NCBI GenBank assembly: GCA_021443415.1
Contig: JABUTZ010000009.1
Span: 1,977-47,425, forward strand
Source: Bacteroidaceae bacterium
Lineage (GTDB): Bacteria; Bacteroidota; Bacteroidia; Bacteroidales; Bacteroidaceae
Length of the DNA stretch: 45,449 nucleotides
Direction of reading: 5' to 3'
Positions 1-9,710 of this stretch are shown here, in pieces. A model generated the notes under the pieces. The model made no database searches. It had not been told where the DNA came from and worked only from the letters and a program-made list of their open reading frames with translations. The first letter of the stretch is position 1, and every line of letters begins with the position of its first letter. A program made the position numbers and the translations under genes.

Positions 1-276
1 TGCAACAACCACGACAAGGGAGCCGTCGCCAACAAGTACTGCCACGCCTGCTGCATCGGTTGCGGCAAGTGCGTCAAGGCATGTCCGTTTGAGGCGATCG
101 CCCTCGACAACAACCTCGCCCACATCGACCCCGACAAGTGCAAGATGTGCCGCAAGTGCGAGGACGCTTGTCCCAAGGGCTCGATCCACGCCATCAACTT
201 CCCTCCGCGCAAACCCAAGACGGAGGAGGCCGGCGGCGAGGCGAAGGAACAGAGTGTTAGTGGGGAGGGCAAGTAA
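1..276 (+). CDS. rnfB: Electron transport complex subunit RnfB, C-terminal part (truncated by window start)
   Basis: Frame 1 reads CNNHDKGAVANKYCHACCIGCGKCVKACPFEAI...CKMCRKCEDACPKGSI..., two 4Fe-4S ferredoxin motifs; directly precedes rnfC; stop at 274-276. Confidence 0.9.
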   Translation, partial: CNNHDKGAVANKYCHACCIGCGKCVKACPFEAIALDNNLAHIDPDKCKMCRKCEDACPKGSIHAINFPPRKPKTEEAGGEAKEQSVSGEGK

Positions 277-315
277 GCAGTCTCCCAATGCATAACTAAA
301 ATCAGAAACTGAAAC

Positions 316-1674
316 GTGAAGACATTCAGCATAGGCGGTGTTCATCCCGCCGAAAACAAACTGTCGGCAGGCAGCCCCATACGCGAGGCGGCTCTGCCCA
401 AGCAGGCCATCTTCTCTCTTTTCCAGCACATAGGCGCACCGGCCAAGCCCGTTGTCCAGAAGGGCGACAAGGTGAAGGTGGGCACCATGCTGGCCGAGGC
501 GGGTGGCTTTGTGAGTGCCCCGGTTTACTCGTCGGTATCCGGCACCGTAAGCAAGATTGACGCTGTGATAGACGCCAGTGGCACACGCCGTTCCGCCATC
601 TTTGTCGATGTGGAAGGCGACGAGTGGGAGGAGACCATCGACCGCTCAGCCACCCTGGTCACCCTCGACCAGCGCCCCGACCTCGACGCCAAGGCCATCG
701 TCGAGAAGATCAAGACGGCGGGCATCGTCGGCATGGGCGGAGCAACGTTCCCCTGCCACGTCAAGCTGACGCCCCCTCCGGGCTGCAAGGCGGACTGCGT
801 CATCATCAACGCCGTCGAGTGCGAGCCTTACCTCACCGCCGACCATCGCCTCATGCTCGAGCACGCCGACGAGATACTGGTTGGCGTGGAGCTGATCATG
901 AAGGCGGTCGCCTGCACGAAGGGTTACATAGGCATCGAGAACAACAAGCCCGACGCCATCGCCCTGATGCGCGAGAAGGCCGCTGCGCACCCCGGAATCG
1001 AGGTCGTTCCCCTCAAGGTGAAGTATCCGCAGGGAGGCGAGAAGCAGCTCATCGAGGCTGTAACGGGACGTGAGGTGCCCGCACCGCCCGCCATTCCCAT
1101 CAACGTGGGAGCCGTGGTGCAGAACGTGGGCACAGCCTTCGCCATCTACCAGGCGGTGATGAAGAACAAGCCGCTCATCGACCGCGTGATAACGGTCACC
1201 GGCCATAGCGTCACCAACCCCAGCAACCTCCTGGCGCGCATCGGCACACCCATGAGCCTGCTCATGGACGAGTGCGGCGGTCTGCCCGAGGACACAGCCA
1301 AGATAATCGGCGGCGGTCCGATGATGGGCAAGGCGCTGGTCAACCTCGACGTGCCAATGTGCAAGGGTTCGAGCGGTCTGCTCATCATGAACGACAGCGA
1401 GGCGCACCGCCCCAACGTGCAACCCTGCATACGCTGCGCCAAGTGCGTGTCGGCATGCCCGATGGGCCTGGAGCCGTTCCTGCTCGCCACGGCGAGCGCC
1501 GCCCACAACTGGGAACTGGTCGAGGACAACATGATCACGTCGTGCATCGAGTGCGGCTCGTGCCAGTTCACCTGCCCCAGCCATCGTCCCATGCTTGACA
1601 ACATACGCCTCGGCAAGACGACCGTGATGGGCATCATCCGCGCCCGCGCCGCCGCTGCACAGAACAATAAATAA
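316..1674 (+). CDS. rnfC: Electron transport complex subunit RnfC (GTG start)
   Basis: 452 aa; GMGGATFPCHVKL and two CxxCxxCxxxC[PT] clusters (CIRCAKCVSACP, CIECGSCQFTCP); in rnf operon order. Confidence 0.95.
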   Translation: MKTFSIGGVHPAENKLSAGSPIREAALPKQAIFSLFQHIGAPAKPVVQKGDKVKVGTMLAEAGGFVSAPVYSSVSGTVSKIDAVIDASGTRRSAIFVDVEGDEWEETIDRSATLVTLDQRPDLDAKAIVEKIKTAGIVGMGGATFPCHVKLTPPPGCKADCVIINAVECEPYLTADHRLMLEHADEILVGVELIMKAVACTKGYIGIENNKPDAIALMREKAAAHPGIEVVPLKVKYPQGGEKQLIEAVTGREVPAPPAIPINVGAVVQNVGTAFAIYQAVMKNKPLIDRVITVTGHSVTNPSNLLARIGTPMSLLMDECGGLPEDTAKIIGGGPMMGKALVNLDVPMCKGSSGLLIMNDSEAHRPNVQPCIRCAKCVSACPMGLEPFLLATASAAHNWELVEDNMITSCIECGSCQFTCPSHRPMLDNIRLGKTTVMGIIRARAAAAQNNK

Positions 1675-1731
1675 AACTCTGCTGACTCCTCGTTGATAGC
1701 GAGTTAACATTCGAAAACAACACAACAATCA

Positions 1732-2709
1732 ATGAAACACGTAATATCTCTTTCGCCTCATGTTCACAGCGGCGACTCCGTGCAGAAGAACATGTATGGC
1801 GTGTGCATAGCGCTCGTTCCCGCCCTCATCGCCTCGGTGTGGTGCTTCGGACTGGGAGCGGCTGTTGTGCTTGCCACCTCGGTGGCGGCCTGCGTACTCT
1901 GTGAGTGGGCGATAACAAAATTCATCCTGCGTCGCGAGGTGGTGACCATCCTGGACGGCTCCGCCGTACTGACAGGCTTGCTTCTCGGCTTCAACCTGCC
2001 GAGCAACCTGCCTCTGTGGATTATCATCATCGGTGCCGTTGTCGCCATCGGCGTGGGCAAGATGACCTTCGGCGGACTGGGCTGCAACCCGTTCAACCCC
2101 GCTCTCGTCGGCCGTGTCTTCCTGCTCATCTCGTTCCCCGTGCAGATGACCACATGGCCGGTGGCTGGCTCTATGGGCTATCTCGACTGCGAGACGGCCG
2201 CCACTCCGCTGGCTGTCATGAAGTATGCCATCAAGTCGTCCGATCCTGGAGTGCTCAGGCAACTGCCCGACAGCATCGACATGCTCATCGGCATGACGGG
2301 CGGTTCGCTCGGCGAGGTGAGCGCCATCTGCCTGCTCATCGGCTGCGCATTCATGATTTGGCGCAAGATAATCACCTGGCACACACCCGTCAGCATCCTC
2401 GTCACCGTGGCTGTGCTGGCTGAGGTGATGCACCTCGTCAACCCCGCCTACGCAAGTGCCGAGTACGTGCTCTGCAGCGGCGGTCTGATGCTGGGCGCCT
2501 GCTTCATGGCCACCGACTATGTCACCTCGCCCATGACGCACAAGGGACAGGTCATCTACGGTGTCGCCATTGGCGTGCTCACCGTCGTCATCCGATTCTT
2601 TGGAGCCTATCCCGAGGGAATGTCGTTCGCCATACTCATCATGAACGCGTTCACACCTCTTATAAATACATACGTCAAACCTAAACGATTCGGGGAGGTA
2701 AAGAAATGA
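1732..2709 (+). CDS. rnfD: Electron transport complex subunit RnfD
   Basis: 325 aa polytopic; MKHVISLSPHVHSGDSVQKNMY..., SGGLMLGACFMATDYVTSP flavinylation-type region. Confidence 0.95.
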   Translation: MKHVISLSPHVHSGDSVQKNMYGVCIALVPALIASVWCFGLGAAVVLATSVAACVLCEWAITKFILRREVVTILDGSAVLTGLLLGFNLPSNLPLWIIIIGAVVAIGVGKMTFGGLGCNPFNPALVGRVFLLISFPVQMTTWPVAGSMGYLDCETAATPLAVMKYAIKSSDPGVLRQLPDSIDMLIGMTGGSLGEVSAICLLIGCAFMIWRKIITWHTPVSILVTVAVLAEVMHLVNPAYASAEYVLCSGGLMLGACFMATDYVTSPMTHKGQVIYGVAIGVLTVVIRFFGAYPEGMSFAILIMNAFTPLINTYVKPKRFGEVKK

Positions 2710-3290
2710 AAAAGCTGAAATCTTCAATGACCAACATGGCGCTGGTGCTCACGCTCATCAGTGTCATTGCCGGCGGAGCGCTGGCCGCGGTGAACGAGAT
2801 AACGAAAGAACCCATCAAGGAGATCAACCAGAGGAACCTCAACGACGGCATCAAGCGCGTCATCCTCGGTTCCGCCGAGGGCGAGCTCGCCGTGCAGGAA
2901 CCCTGGCAGGCCGACGAGACGACATTCATCTACGCCACCGACAAGGGTACCGCCGTGCAGACCAGCGTCAACGGCTTCGGCGGTGAGATGCAGGTGCTCG
3001 TGGGCTTCGACGAGGAGGGCACCATCAAGGGCTACACCATCCTCAAGACCGCCGAGACCCCGGGCTTGGGTGTCAAGGCCGACACATGGTTCCAGGAGGG
3101 CGGCAAGGGCTGCATCATTGGCAAGAACCCCTCTTCCGCCAACCTCACTGTCAGCAAGGACGGTGGCGAGGTGGATGCCATCACGGCCTCGACCATCACG
3201 AGCCGCGCCTTCCTCCGTGCCGTCCAGCAGGCATACGATGCCTTCAAGGGTTGCGACGCCAACTCGGGCGCCTCACCGCAACAGCACTGA
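2706..3290 (+). CDS. rnfG: Electron transport complex subunit RnfG (FMN-binding)
   Basis: 194 aa; one N-terminal TM, ETPGLG and DAITASTITSRAF motifs; 4-nt overlap with rnfD. Confidence 0.93.
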   Translation: MKKLKSSMTNMALVLTLISVIAGGALAAVNEITKEPIKEINQRNLNDGIKRVILGSAEGELAVQEPWQADETTFIYATDKGTAVQTSVNGFGGEMQVLVGFDEEGTIKGYTILKTAETPGLGVKADTWFQEGGKGCIIGKNPSSANLTVSKDGGEVDAITASTITSRAFLRAVQQAYDAFKGCDANSGASPQQH

Positions 3291-3299
3291 TTAACTTGC

Positions 3300-3378
3300 G
3301 TTAACTCCCAGCGCCGCAGGCGCATAACTCCCACAAATAAACTCCCGTTAACTCCCAGCGCCGCAGGCGCATAACTCC
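3300..3378 (+). repeat. Two identical 32-bp hairpin repeats (GTTAACTCCCAGCGCCGCAGGCGCATAACTCC), 15 bp apart
   Basis: Copies at 3300-3331 and 3347-3378; each contains GCGCC-GCA-GGCGC. Confidence 0.9.
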
Positions 3379-3411
3379 AGTTAACTCCCATTCATTAACT
3401 CCCTTAAAAAA

Positions 3412-3993
3412 ATGTCAAACATAAAAGTCCTTCTCAACGGCATCGTAAAGGAGAACCCGACATTCGTCCTGCTGCTCGGCATGTGCCCCACGCTCGGCAC
3501 CACCAGTTCAGCCATCAACGGCATGTCGATGGGTCTCGCCACGATGGCGGTGCTGATTTGCTCCAATGTGGTCATCTCAGCCATCAAGAATCTTATCCCC
3601 GACGCAGTGCGCATACCCTCGTTCATCGTGGTCATCGCCTCGTTTGTGACTGCCCTCCAGATGCTCATGCAGGCGTTCGTGCCTGACATCTACGCCACCC
3701 TGGGCCTCTTCATTCCCCTCATCGTGGTCAACTGCATCATCCTCGGCCGCGCCGAGGCGTTCGCCAGCAAGAACGGCGTAGTCGCCTCAGCCTTCGACGG
3801 CATCGGCATGGGCCTGGGCTTCACCATCGCCCTCACCATCCTCGGTGCCGTGCGCGAGCTGCTCGGCTCCGGCCGTGTGTTCAACTTCGAGGTCTATCCC
3901 GAGGACTACGGCATGCTGATGTTCGTGCTCGCTCCCGGCGCCTTCATCGTGCTGGGCTACCTCCTCGCCATCTTCAACAAAGTCAAGGAATAA
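3412..3993 (+). CDS. rnfE: Electron transport complex subunit RnfE
   Basis: 193 aa; NPTFVLLLGMCPTLGTTSSAINGMSMG membrane family signature. Confidence 0.95.
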   Translation: MSNIKVLLNGIVKENPTFVLLLGMCPTLGTTSSAINGMSMGLATMAVLICSNVVISAIKNLIPDAVRIPSFIVVIASFVTALQMLMQAFVPDIYATLGLFIPLIVVNCIILGRAEAFASKNGVVASAFDGIGMGLGFTIALTILGAVRELLGSGRVFNFEVYPEDYGMLMFVLAPGAFIVLGYLLAIFNKVKE

Positions 3994-4022
3994 GAGCGTA
4001 AACCATTAAACAGCAAACAACC

Positions 4023-4634
4023 ATGGATACAATTCTCACATACTTCATTGTGTTCATCACAGCCATCTTCGTCAACAACGTTGTGTTGAGCCAGATTCTC
4101 GGCATCTGTCCGTTCCTCGGCGTGTCGAAGAAGATTGACACCGCTCTGGGCATGAGTGGGGCGGTGGCGTTCGTGCTCGTGCTCGCCACGCTCGTCACCT
4201 ACCTCATCCAGTACTACGTCCTCGTGCCCTGCGGACTTGAGTACCTGCAGACCATCGCCTTCATCCTCGTCATCGCCGCCCTCGTGCAGATGGTCGAGAT
4301 CATCCTCAAGAAGGTGTCGCCCGCCCTCTACCAGGCGCTGGGCGTCTTCCTGCCGCTCATCACCACCAACTGCGCCGTGCTCGGCGTCGCCATCCTCGTC
4401 ATCCAGAACGACTTCTCGCTCGTGGCAGGCCTGTGGTACGCCCTCAGCACCGCCCTCGGCTTCGGACTCGCTCTCACCATCTTTGCTGGCATACGCGAGC
4501 AACTCGCCATGGTAGCCCTTCCCAAGGGTGTCCAGGGCATGAGCATCGCCCTCATCGTGGCTGGACTGCTCGCCATGGCGTTCATGGGCTTCAGCGGTGT
4601 CGACGGCGGACTCAAGGCGGCTTTCGGACTCTAA
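4023..4634 (+). CDS. rnfA: Electron transport complex subunit RnfA
   Basis: 203 aa; NNVVLSQILGICPFLGVSKK signature. Confidence 0.95.
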   Translation: MDTILTYFIVFITAIFVNNVVLSQILGICPFLGVSKKIDTALGMSGAVAFVLVLATLVTYLIQYYVLVPCGLEYLQTIAFILVIAALVQMVEIILKKVSPALYQALGVFLPLITTNCAVLGVAILVIQNDFSLVAGLWYALSTALGFGLALTIFAGIREQLAMVALPKGVQGMSIALIVAGLLAMAFMGFSGVDGGLKAAFGL

Positions 4635-4665
4635 CCATTCACAAACCATAAAACCAATCTCTATC

Positions 4666-5682
4666 ATGAAAATCTTACTTACTGGTGGCGCAGGCTATAT
4701 TGGTAGCCACACCATCATCGAGTTGGACAAGGCCGGCCACGAAGTGGTCGTAGTGGACAATCTGGACAACAGCAATCCCAAGGCTCTCGACCGCGTCAGC
4801 GCCATCATCGGCAAGGCTGTGCCTTTCTACAAGGCTGACATCCGCGACGCCGCCGCCCTGACCAAGGTGTTCGCCGAGCACAAGATCGACGCTGTCATCC
4901 ATTTCGCCGGACTCAAGGCTGTGGGCGAGAGCGTGGCCAAGCCCCTCGAGTACTACGAGAACAACATGAACGGCACCTTCGTGCTCATGGACACCATGCG
5001 CAAGAACGGCTGCAAGAACATCATCTTCTCTTCCTCCGCCACCGTCTACGGCGACCCCGCCATCATTCCCATCACCGAGGAGTGCCCGAAGGGACAGTGC
5101 ACCAACCCCTACGGCTGGACCAAGTCGATGCTCGAGCAGGTGATGATGGACGTGCAGAAGGCCGACCCCGAGTGGAACGTCGTGCTCCTGCGCTACTTCA
5201 ACCCCATCGGCGCCCACGAGAGCGGACGCATCGGCGAGAACCCCAACGGCATACCCAACAACCTCATGCCCTACATCACCCAGGTGGCTGTGGGCAAGCG
5301 CGAGGAACTGGGTGTCTTCGGCAACGACTATGACACTCACGACGGCACCGGCGTGCGCGACTACATCCATGTCTGCGACCTCGCCAACGGCCATGTATGC
5401 GCCCTCAAGGCCATCGAGCGCAAGTGCGGACTCGCCATCTACAACCTCGGCACCGGCCACGGCTACAGCGTCCTTGATGTTGTCAACGCCTTCCAGACGG
5501 CCAACGGCGTGCCCGTCAAGTATGCCATCAAGCCCCGCCGTCCGGGCGACATCGCAACCTGCTACTGCAACCCCTCGAAGGCTAAGGCAGAGATCGGTTG
5601 GGAGGCTCGCTTCGGCATCGAGGAAATGTGCCGCGACAGCTGGAACTGGCAGAAGAGCAACCCCAACGGCTACGACGAGTAA
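4666..5682 (+). CDS. galE: UDP-glucose 4-epimerase
   Basis: MKILLTGGAGYIGSHTIIELDKAGHEVVVVDNLDNSN...; SSSATVYG, NPYGWTKSMLE; start corrected from the ORF-track start at 4597. Confidence 0.95.
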   Translation: MKILLTGGAGYIGSHTIIELDKAGHEVVVVDNLDNSNPKALDRVSAIIGKAVPFYKADIRDAAALTKVFAEHKIDAVIHFAGLKAVGESVAKPLEYYENNMNGTFVLMDTMRKNGCKNIIFSSSATVYGDPAIIPITEECPKGQCTNPYGWTKSMLEQVMMDVQKADPEWNVVLLRYFNPIGAHESGRIGENPNGIPNNLMPYITQVAVGKREELGVFGNDYDTHDGTGVRDYIHVCDLANGHVCALKAIERKCGLAIYNLGTGHGYSVLDVVNAFQTANGVPVKYAIKPRRPGDIATCYCNPSKAKAEIGWEARFGIEEMCRDSWNWQKSNPNGYDE

Positions 5683-5706
5683 ACGTCCGTTTCCGTTCAT
5701 CGTTTC

Positions 5707-5741
5707 AAAGGTTTCGCACGACACCGTGCGAAACCTTTTTT
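5707..5741 (+). terminator. Rho-independent terminator of galE
   Basis: AAAGGTTTCGCACG-ACAC-CGTGCGAAACCTTT, 14-bp perfect stem followed by T-tract. Confidence 0.92.
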
Positions 5742-5742
5742 C

Positions 5743-5776
5743 TTAACCCAACTTTCGTAAACTCAAGTTGGGTTAA
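5743..5776. repeat. 12-bp perfect inverted repeat TTAACCCAACTT-N10-AAGTTGGGTTAA
   Basis: Read directly; related to the repeat in the 3' end of queC (26251-26280). Confidence 0.85.
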
Positions 5777-5836
5777 CCCATAAACCCGCAACCTCCAAAC
5801 CCCATAAACCCGCAACCTCCAAACCCCATGAACCCG
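5777..5836. repeat. 24-bp tandem repeat CCCATAAACCCGCAACCTCCAAAC, about 2.5 copies
   Basis: 5777-5800, 5801-5824, partial 5825-5836. Confidence 0.85.
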
Positions 5837-5894
5837 AAAAGTTGAGCGAAGCGAAACTTAAATACTTAATTTTAGTTAAATAATTTGCAATTTA

Positions 5895-5926
5895 TTTGTA
5901 GATGCAAAAGATTTGCATTAACTTTG
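5895..5926 (+). promoter_or_regulatory. Bacteroidetes-type promoter (TTTG-N20-TAACTTTG) with embedded palindrome ATGCAAA-AGA-TTTGCAT
   Basis: TTTG 5895-5898, TAACTTTG 5919-5926; matches the TTTG / TAnnTTTG consensus; palindrome lies between the two boxes. Confidence 0.65.
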
Positions 5927-5949
5927 CGTCACAAACAAAGAGAACAACA

Positions 5950-6342
5950 ATGGAAGCAGAAGATAAAATCAAGGAGGCAGGACTGAAACTCACCCCCCAG
6001 CGCGTCGCCGTCTACAAGGCGATGATGGCCCTCCGCCATGCGCAGGTAGAGGACATCGTGGACTATATCAAGGTGTCGTACGGCTCGCTCACGCTCTCCA
6101 CCGTCTATCGTGTGCTCGAGTCGTTCTGCAATGTGGGGCTGCTCTCGCTGGTATGCCATCCCGAGACGGGCGAGTGCTACTACGACATCACGGTGCGCAG
6201 CCACCACCACGTGTTCAGGGGCGAGCGCATCATCGACCTCGACGACGAGGAACTGACCGCCTTGGTGCGGGAATATGTCATCCGAAACCGCCCCGATCTG
6301 ACCTCAATCAACCGTGTCCAGGTGCAAATCACTCTCAACTGA
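5950..6342 (+). CDS. Fur/PerR-family transcriptional regulator
   Basis: MEAEDKIKEAGLKLTPQRVAVYKAMM...TLSTVYRVLESFCNVGLL...; winged-helix Fur motif and SHHHVF. Confidence 0.88.
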   Translation: MEAEDKIKEAGLKLTPQRVAVYKAMMALRHAQVEDIVDYIKVSYGSLTLSTVYRVLESFCNVGLLSLVCHPETGECYYDITVRSHHHVFRGERIIDLDDEELTALVREYVIRNRPDLTSINRVQVQITLN

Positions 6343-6447
6343 GCCATTTCCCCCACACCATATAACCTTAACTTATTGAAACCCGTCCTGCTTCCTTCCC
6401 CACAGGGGGAGGGGTAGGGGGTAGGGCACTAAACAAAACTTACAACT

Positions 6448-7014
6448 ATGAGAAGTATCACAACTTTCGACCTGCAGTACGCACACAGGTTTTACGGCTT
6501 CCAGGGCGAAGCCCAGTATCTACATGGCCACACGGGCCGCCTCACCATCGAGGTTGAGGACACGGTAAACGAGGGAGTCAACATGGTCTATCCCTGCAAC
6601 GAGATCCAGAAGGTGGCATGGGACGTGCTCAAGAACTTCGACCACGCCCTTGTCCTGCGCCACGACGACCCGCTGCTCCCCGCCGTCCTCGATGTCTATG
6701 AGCGCACGGGGCTCAAGGACGGCCATCCGCAGAACAGGATGAAGGGCGAGGCGTTCAGCACCTCGCTCGCCACCGCCTATCCCGACGCGCGTCTCGTGGT
6801 GACCAAGGAGACGATGACCGTCGAGGGCATGATCAAGATTGTCCATGAGTTGCTCCGCGACAAGCTCAACATCGTGCGCCTCACGTTCACGAGCGGTGTC
6901 AACGCCGCCTCCGCCGACTTCATTCCGCAGGCGCGCATCGACCGCTGTCCCCTCTGCGGCATCTCGCTCTCCGCCGACGGCGTATGCCCCAAGTGCGGCT
7001 ATCGAAAACACTAA
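6448..7014 (+). CDS. 6-pyruvoyl-tetrahydropterin synthase / QueD-like protein with C-terminal zinc ribbon
   Basis: AHRFYG...YLHGHTGRLTIEVE, FDHALVL; C-terminal CPLCG-x8-CPKCG. Confidence 0.75.
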   Translation: MRSITTFDLQYAHRFYGFQGEAQYLHGHTGRLTIEVEDTVNEGVNMVYPCNEIQKVAWDVLKNFDHALVLRHDDPLLPAVLDVYERTGLKDGHPQNRMKGEAFSTSLATAYPDARLVVTKETMTVEGMIKIVHELLRDKLNIVRLTFTSGVNAASADFIPQARIDRCPLCGISLSADGVCPKCGYRKH

Positions 7015-7045
7015 CCACAACCAAAAACCTTGACTATGAAAACCC

Positions 7046-7076
7046 GAGGGTGCACAGGCTACGGCCGTGCACCCTC
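7046..7076. terminator. Hairpin between convergent queD-like gene and lon
   Basis: GAGGGTGCAC-N11-GTGCACCCTC, 10-bp perfect stem; no strong U-tract. Confidence 0.55.
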
Positions 7077-7143
7077 ACTCTTTGCGAGCAATAGAGTCTG
7101 TAGTTACTCGCTAAGTCTCAATATAATCCGTTGGTATGCGCGC

Positions 7144-9615
7144 TCACTCTTTCTCCTTCGTGTCCTCGAGGCGGAACCAGAGGGGCGACTTGACCTTCTC
7201 GGGCAGGATGGCATATTCGATGACGTCCTGGATGGTCTCGACGTAGTGGAACGTGAGCCCCTTGACGTAGAGGGGGTCTATCTTCTCCACGTTGCGGCGG
7301 TTGGCGGCGCAGAGCATGATCTCCTTGATGCCGGCTCGCTTGGCGGCGAGTATCTTCTCCTTGATGCCGCCCACGGGAGTGACGCGGCCGCGGAGAGTGA
7401 TTTCGCCCGTCATCGCCAGACCGCGGCGCACCTTGCGCTGGGTGAGGGCGCTCACCATGCTGGTCACGATGGTCACACCCGCCGAGGGACCGTCCTTGGG
7501 AGTGGCCCCCTCGGGCACATGGACGTGGATGTTGTACTGCTCGAACAGGCGCTCGTCGATGCCCAGACCGTCAGCGTGCGCCTTGACATATTCAAGGGCG
7601 AGCATGGCGCTCTCCTTCATCACGTCGCCGAGGTTGCCCGTCAGTGTCAGGCGCGCGCCCTTGCCACGGCTCAGGCTGGTCTCAATGTAGAGGATCTCGC
7701 CGCCCACCTGCGTCCATGCCAGTCCCGTCACCACACCGGCGAGGTCGTTGCCCTCGTAGTCCTCGCGCACGTAGTCGGGTTTGCCTACGAGGTCCTCAAG
7801 GGCCTTCACGGTGTCGATGCTCTCGGTAGCCTCGGCGTTGCTGAGGTTGCTCACAGCCACCTTGCGCATCAGCTTGGCGAGCTGCTTCTCCAGTCCGCGC
7901 ACGCCGCTCTCGCGCGTGTAGTTGTTTATGATGTGCTGGAGCACGCCCTTGCTCAGCTTGATGTCGCGGTCGCCCATGCCGCACTCGCCTTTCACCTTCG
8001 CGAGCAGGTGGCGGCGGGCTATCTCCACCTTCTCCTCCATGGCATAGCCGCTCATGTTGATGACCTCCATGCGGTCGAGCAGGGGGGCGGGAATGGTGCT
8101 GGTGGTGTTGGCTGTCGCGATGAACATCACGCGGCTCAGGTCGTAGTCCGTGTCGAGGTAGTTGTCGTGGAATGTGGTGTTCTGCTCGGGGTCGAGCACC
8201 TCGAGGAGGGCGCTGCTCGGGTCGCCGTTGTTGCTGTAGCCGCCCACCTTGTCTATCTCGTCGAGAATGAAGACGGGGTTGTCCTTGGTCGCCTTCTGCA
8301 GCCCCTTGAGGATGCGTCCGGGCATGGCACCGATGTACGTGCGGCGATGGCCGCGTATCTCGCTCTCGTCGTGCACGCCACCGAGCGAGATGCGCACATA
8401 CTCGCGTCCGAGGGCGCTCGCTATGCTGCGTCCGAGCGAGGTCTTGCCCACACCCGGAGGACCCACGAGGCAGAGGATGGGCGACTTGTGGTCGCCGCGC
8501 AGGCGCAGGATGGCGAGGTGCTCGATGATGCGCTCCTTCACCTCCTTGATGCCGTAGTGGTCGCGGTCGAGGACGCGCTGGGCGTGCTTGAGGTCGAGGT
8601 TGTCCTGCGACAGCTCGCCCCAGGGCAGCGACACGAGTGTCTCGAGGTAGTTGAGCTGCATGTTGAACTCCGACGAGTGCGACTCGTCCATCGAGAGTTT
8701 CATCACCTCGTGCTCGAACATCTCCGCCACGTGCGCGGGCCATTTCTTGTCCTTCGCCTTCTCGCGCAGGGCGGTGGCGTGCGAGTCGCCCTTGCCGCCG
8801 CCCAGCTCCTTCTCGATCTGGCGCATCTGCTCGTGGAGGAAGTACTTGCGCTGCTTGCTGTCCATGTCCTGCGACGTGCGGCGCAGGATGTCCGCCTTCA
8901 GCTCGCCCTGCTTGATGATGGTGTCCATGTGCAGGAGCAGGTGGTTGACGCGCTTCTTCATGTCGCTCTCGAAGAGCATCTGCATCTTGTCCTGGGTCGA
9001 GACGTCGATGTGTCCGCACATGTAGTTGGCGAGCATCGGGCGCTGCGGCCCCGTCGCCGCCATCGTCTGTATCATCTCCTCGGGGATATGCGTGTCCGCG
9101 AGATGGGCGATTGTGTTGGCGCGCTCCACAACGGTCTCATACATTGTGTTGTACTCGTTGTCATCGCGCGGAGGAATGATGTCGGGGAGCGAGTTGACGC
9201 GCCCTTTCAGGAAGGGCTTTGTCGAGGTCACCTCCTTGAGTTCGATGCGGCCCAAGCCCATGATGAGGGCCACATGGCCCGCCATCGGGTTGTGGATGAC
9301 CTTGATGATGTGGGCGGCGCAACCGATGGGGAAGAGGTCGGACGCCTGCGGGTTTTCCGTGTCGTTGTTCACCTGTGTGAAGACGGCTATGACGCGGTGG
9401 TTCTTCTCGGCATCCTGAGCCAGTTTGATGGCCGACTTCCTGCCTAAGTGCACGGGCATCATCACCGTGGGGAACAGCACCAGCTGGCGCAGGGCCAGGA
9501 TGGGCATCTCCGCGTCGGTCACAGCATTGTCCTTGGCCTCCTGCAACAGCTGCTCCTCGCCAAGGCTCACAACCACATTCATCTGCATGTGGGGTATATC
9601 ATCCGAAAATTTCAT
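7144..9615 (-). CDS. lon: ATP-dependent protease La (Lon)
   Basis: 823 aa; [31 protein letters not shown] catalytic region. Confidence 0.97.
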   Translation of the reverse strand: MKFSDDIPHMQMNVVVSLGEEQLLQEAKDNAVTDAEMPILALRQLVLFPTVMMPVHLGRKSAIKLAQDAEKNHRVIAVFTQVNNDTENPQASDLFPIGCAAHIIKVIHNPMAGHVALIMGLGRIELKEVTSTKPFLKGRVNSLPDIIPPRDDNEYNTMYETVVERANTIAHLADTHIPEEMIQTMAATGPQRPMLANYMCGHIDVSTQDKMQMLFESDMKKRVNHLLLHMDTIIKQGELKADILRRTSQDMDSKQRKYFLHEQMRQIEKELGGGKGDSHATALREKAKDKKWPAHVAEMFEHEVMKLSMDESHSSEFNMQLNYLETLVSLPWGELSQDNLDLKHAQRVLDRDHYGIKEVKERIIEHLAILRLRGDHKSPILCLVGPPGVGKTSLGRSIASALGREYVRISLGGVHDESEIRGHRRTYIGAMPGRILKGLQKATKDNPVFILDEIDKVGGYSNNGDPSSALLEVLDPEQNTTFHDNYLDTDYDLSRVMFIATANTTSTIPAPLLDRMEVINMSGYAMEEKVEIARRHLLAKVKGECGMGDRDIKLSKGVLQHIINNYTRESGVRGLEKQLAKLMRKVAVSNLSNAEATESIDTVKALEDLVGKPDYVREDYEGNDLAGVVTGLAWTQVGGEILYIETSLSRGKGARLTLTGNLGDVMKESAMLALEYVKAHADGLGIDERLFEQYNIHVHVPEGATPKDGPSAGVTIVTSMVSALTQRKVRRGLAMTGEITLRGRVTPVGGIKEKILAAKRAGIKEIMLCAANRRNVEKIDPLYVKGLTFHYVETIQDVIEYAILPEKVKSPLWFRLEDTKEKE

Positions 9616-9640
9616 TTATAGTTCTTTAATCTTTAAATTT

Positions 9641-9710
9641 TACGCTCTACACTCTACACTCTACACTCTACACTCTACACTCTACACTCTACACTCTACA
9701 CTCTATTCTC
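9641..9710. repeat. Heptamer tandem array (TACACTC)8 flanked by one variant unit at each end
   Basis: tacgctc + 8 perfect tacactc + tattctc; overlaps the nadE stop codon. Confidence 0.95.

Noticed and set aside
5777-5836. Telomere-like C-rich repeats (CCCATAAACCC, CCCTAAAACCCC) as chromosome-end sequence
   Set aside because: Short, internal, 24-bp period, and flanked by ordinary genes; treated as intergenic repeats.
6380-6425. CCTTCCCCACAGGGGGAGGGG as a regulatory element
   Set aside because: Only a single weak palindromic G/C run here; insufficient evidence for function.
7030-9447. 805-aa plus-strand ORF opposite lon
   Set aside because: Shadow ORF antisense to a clear lon gene; His/Val/Leu/Ala/Asp-rich composition typical of GC-rich antisense frames, no recognisable domain.
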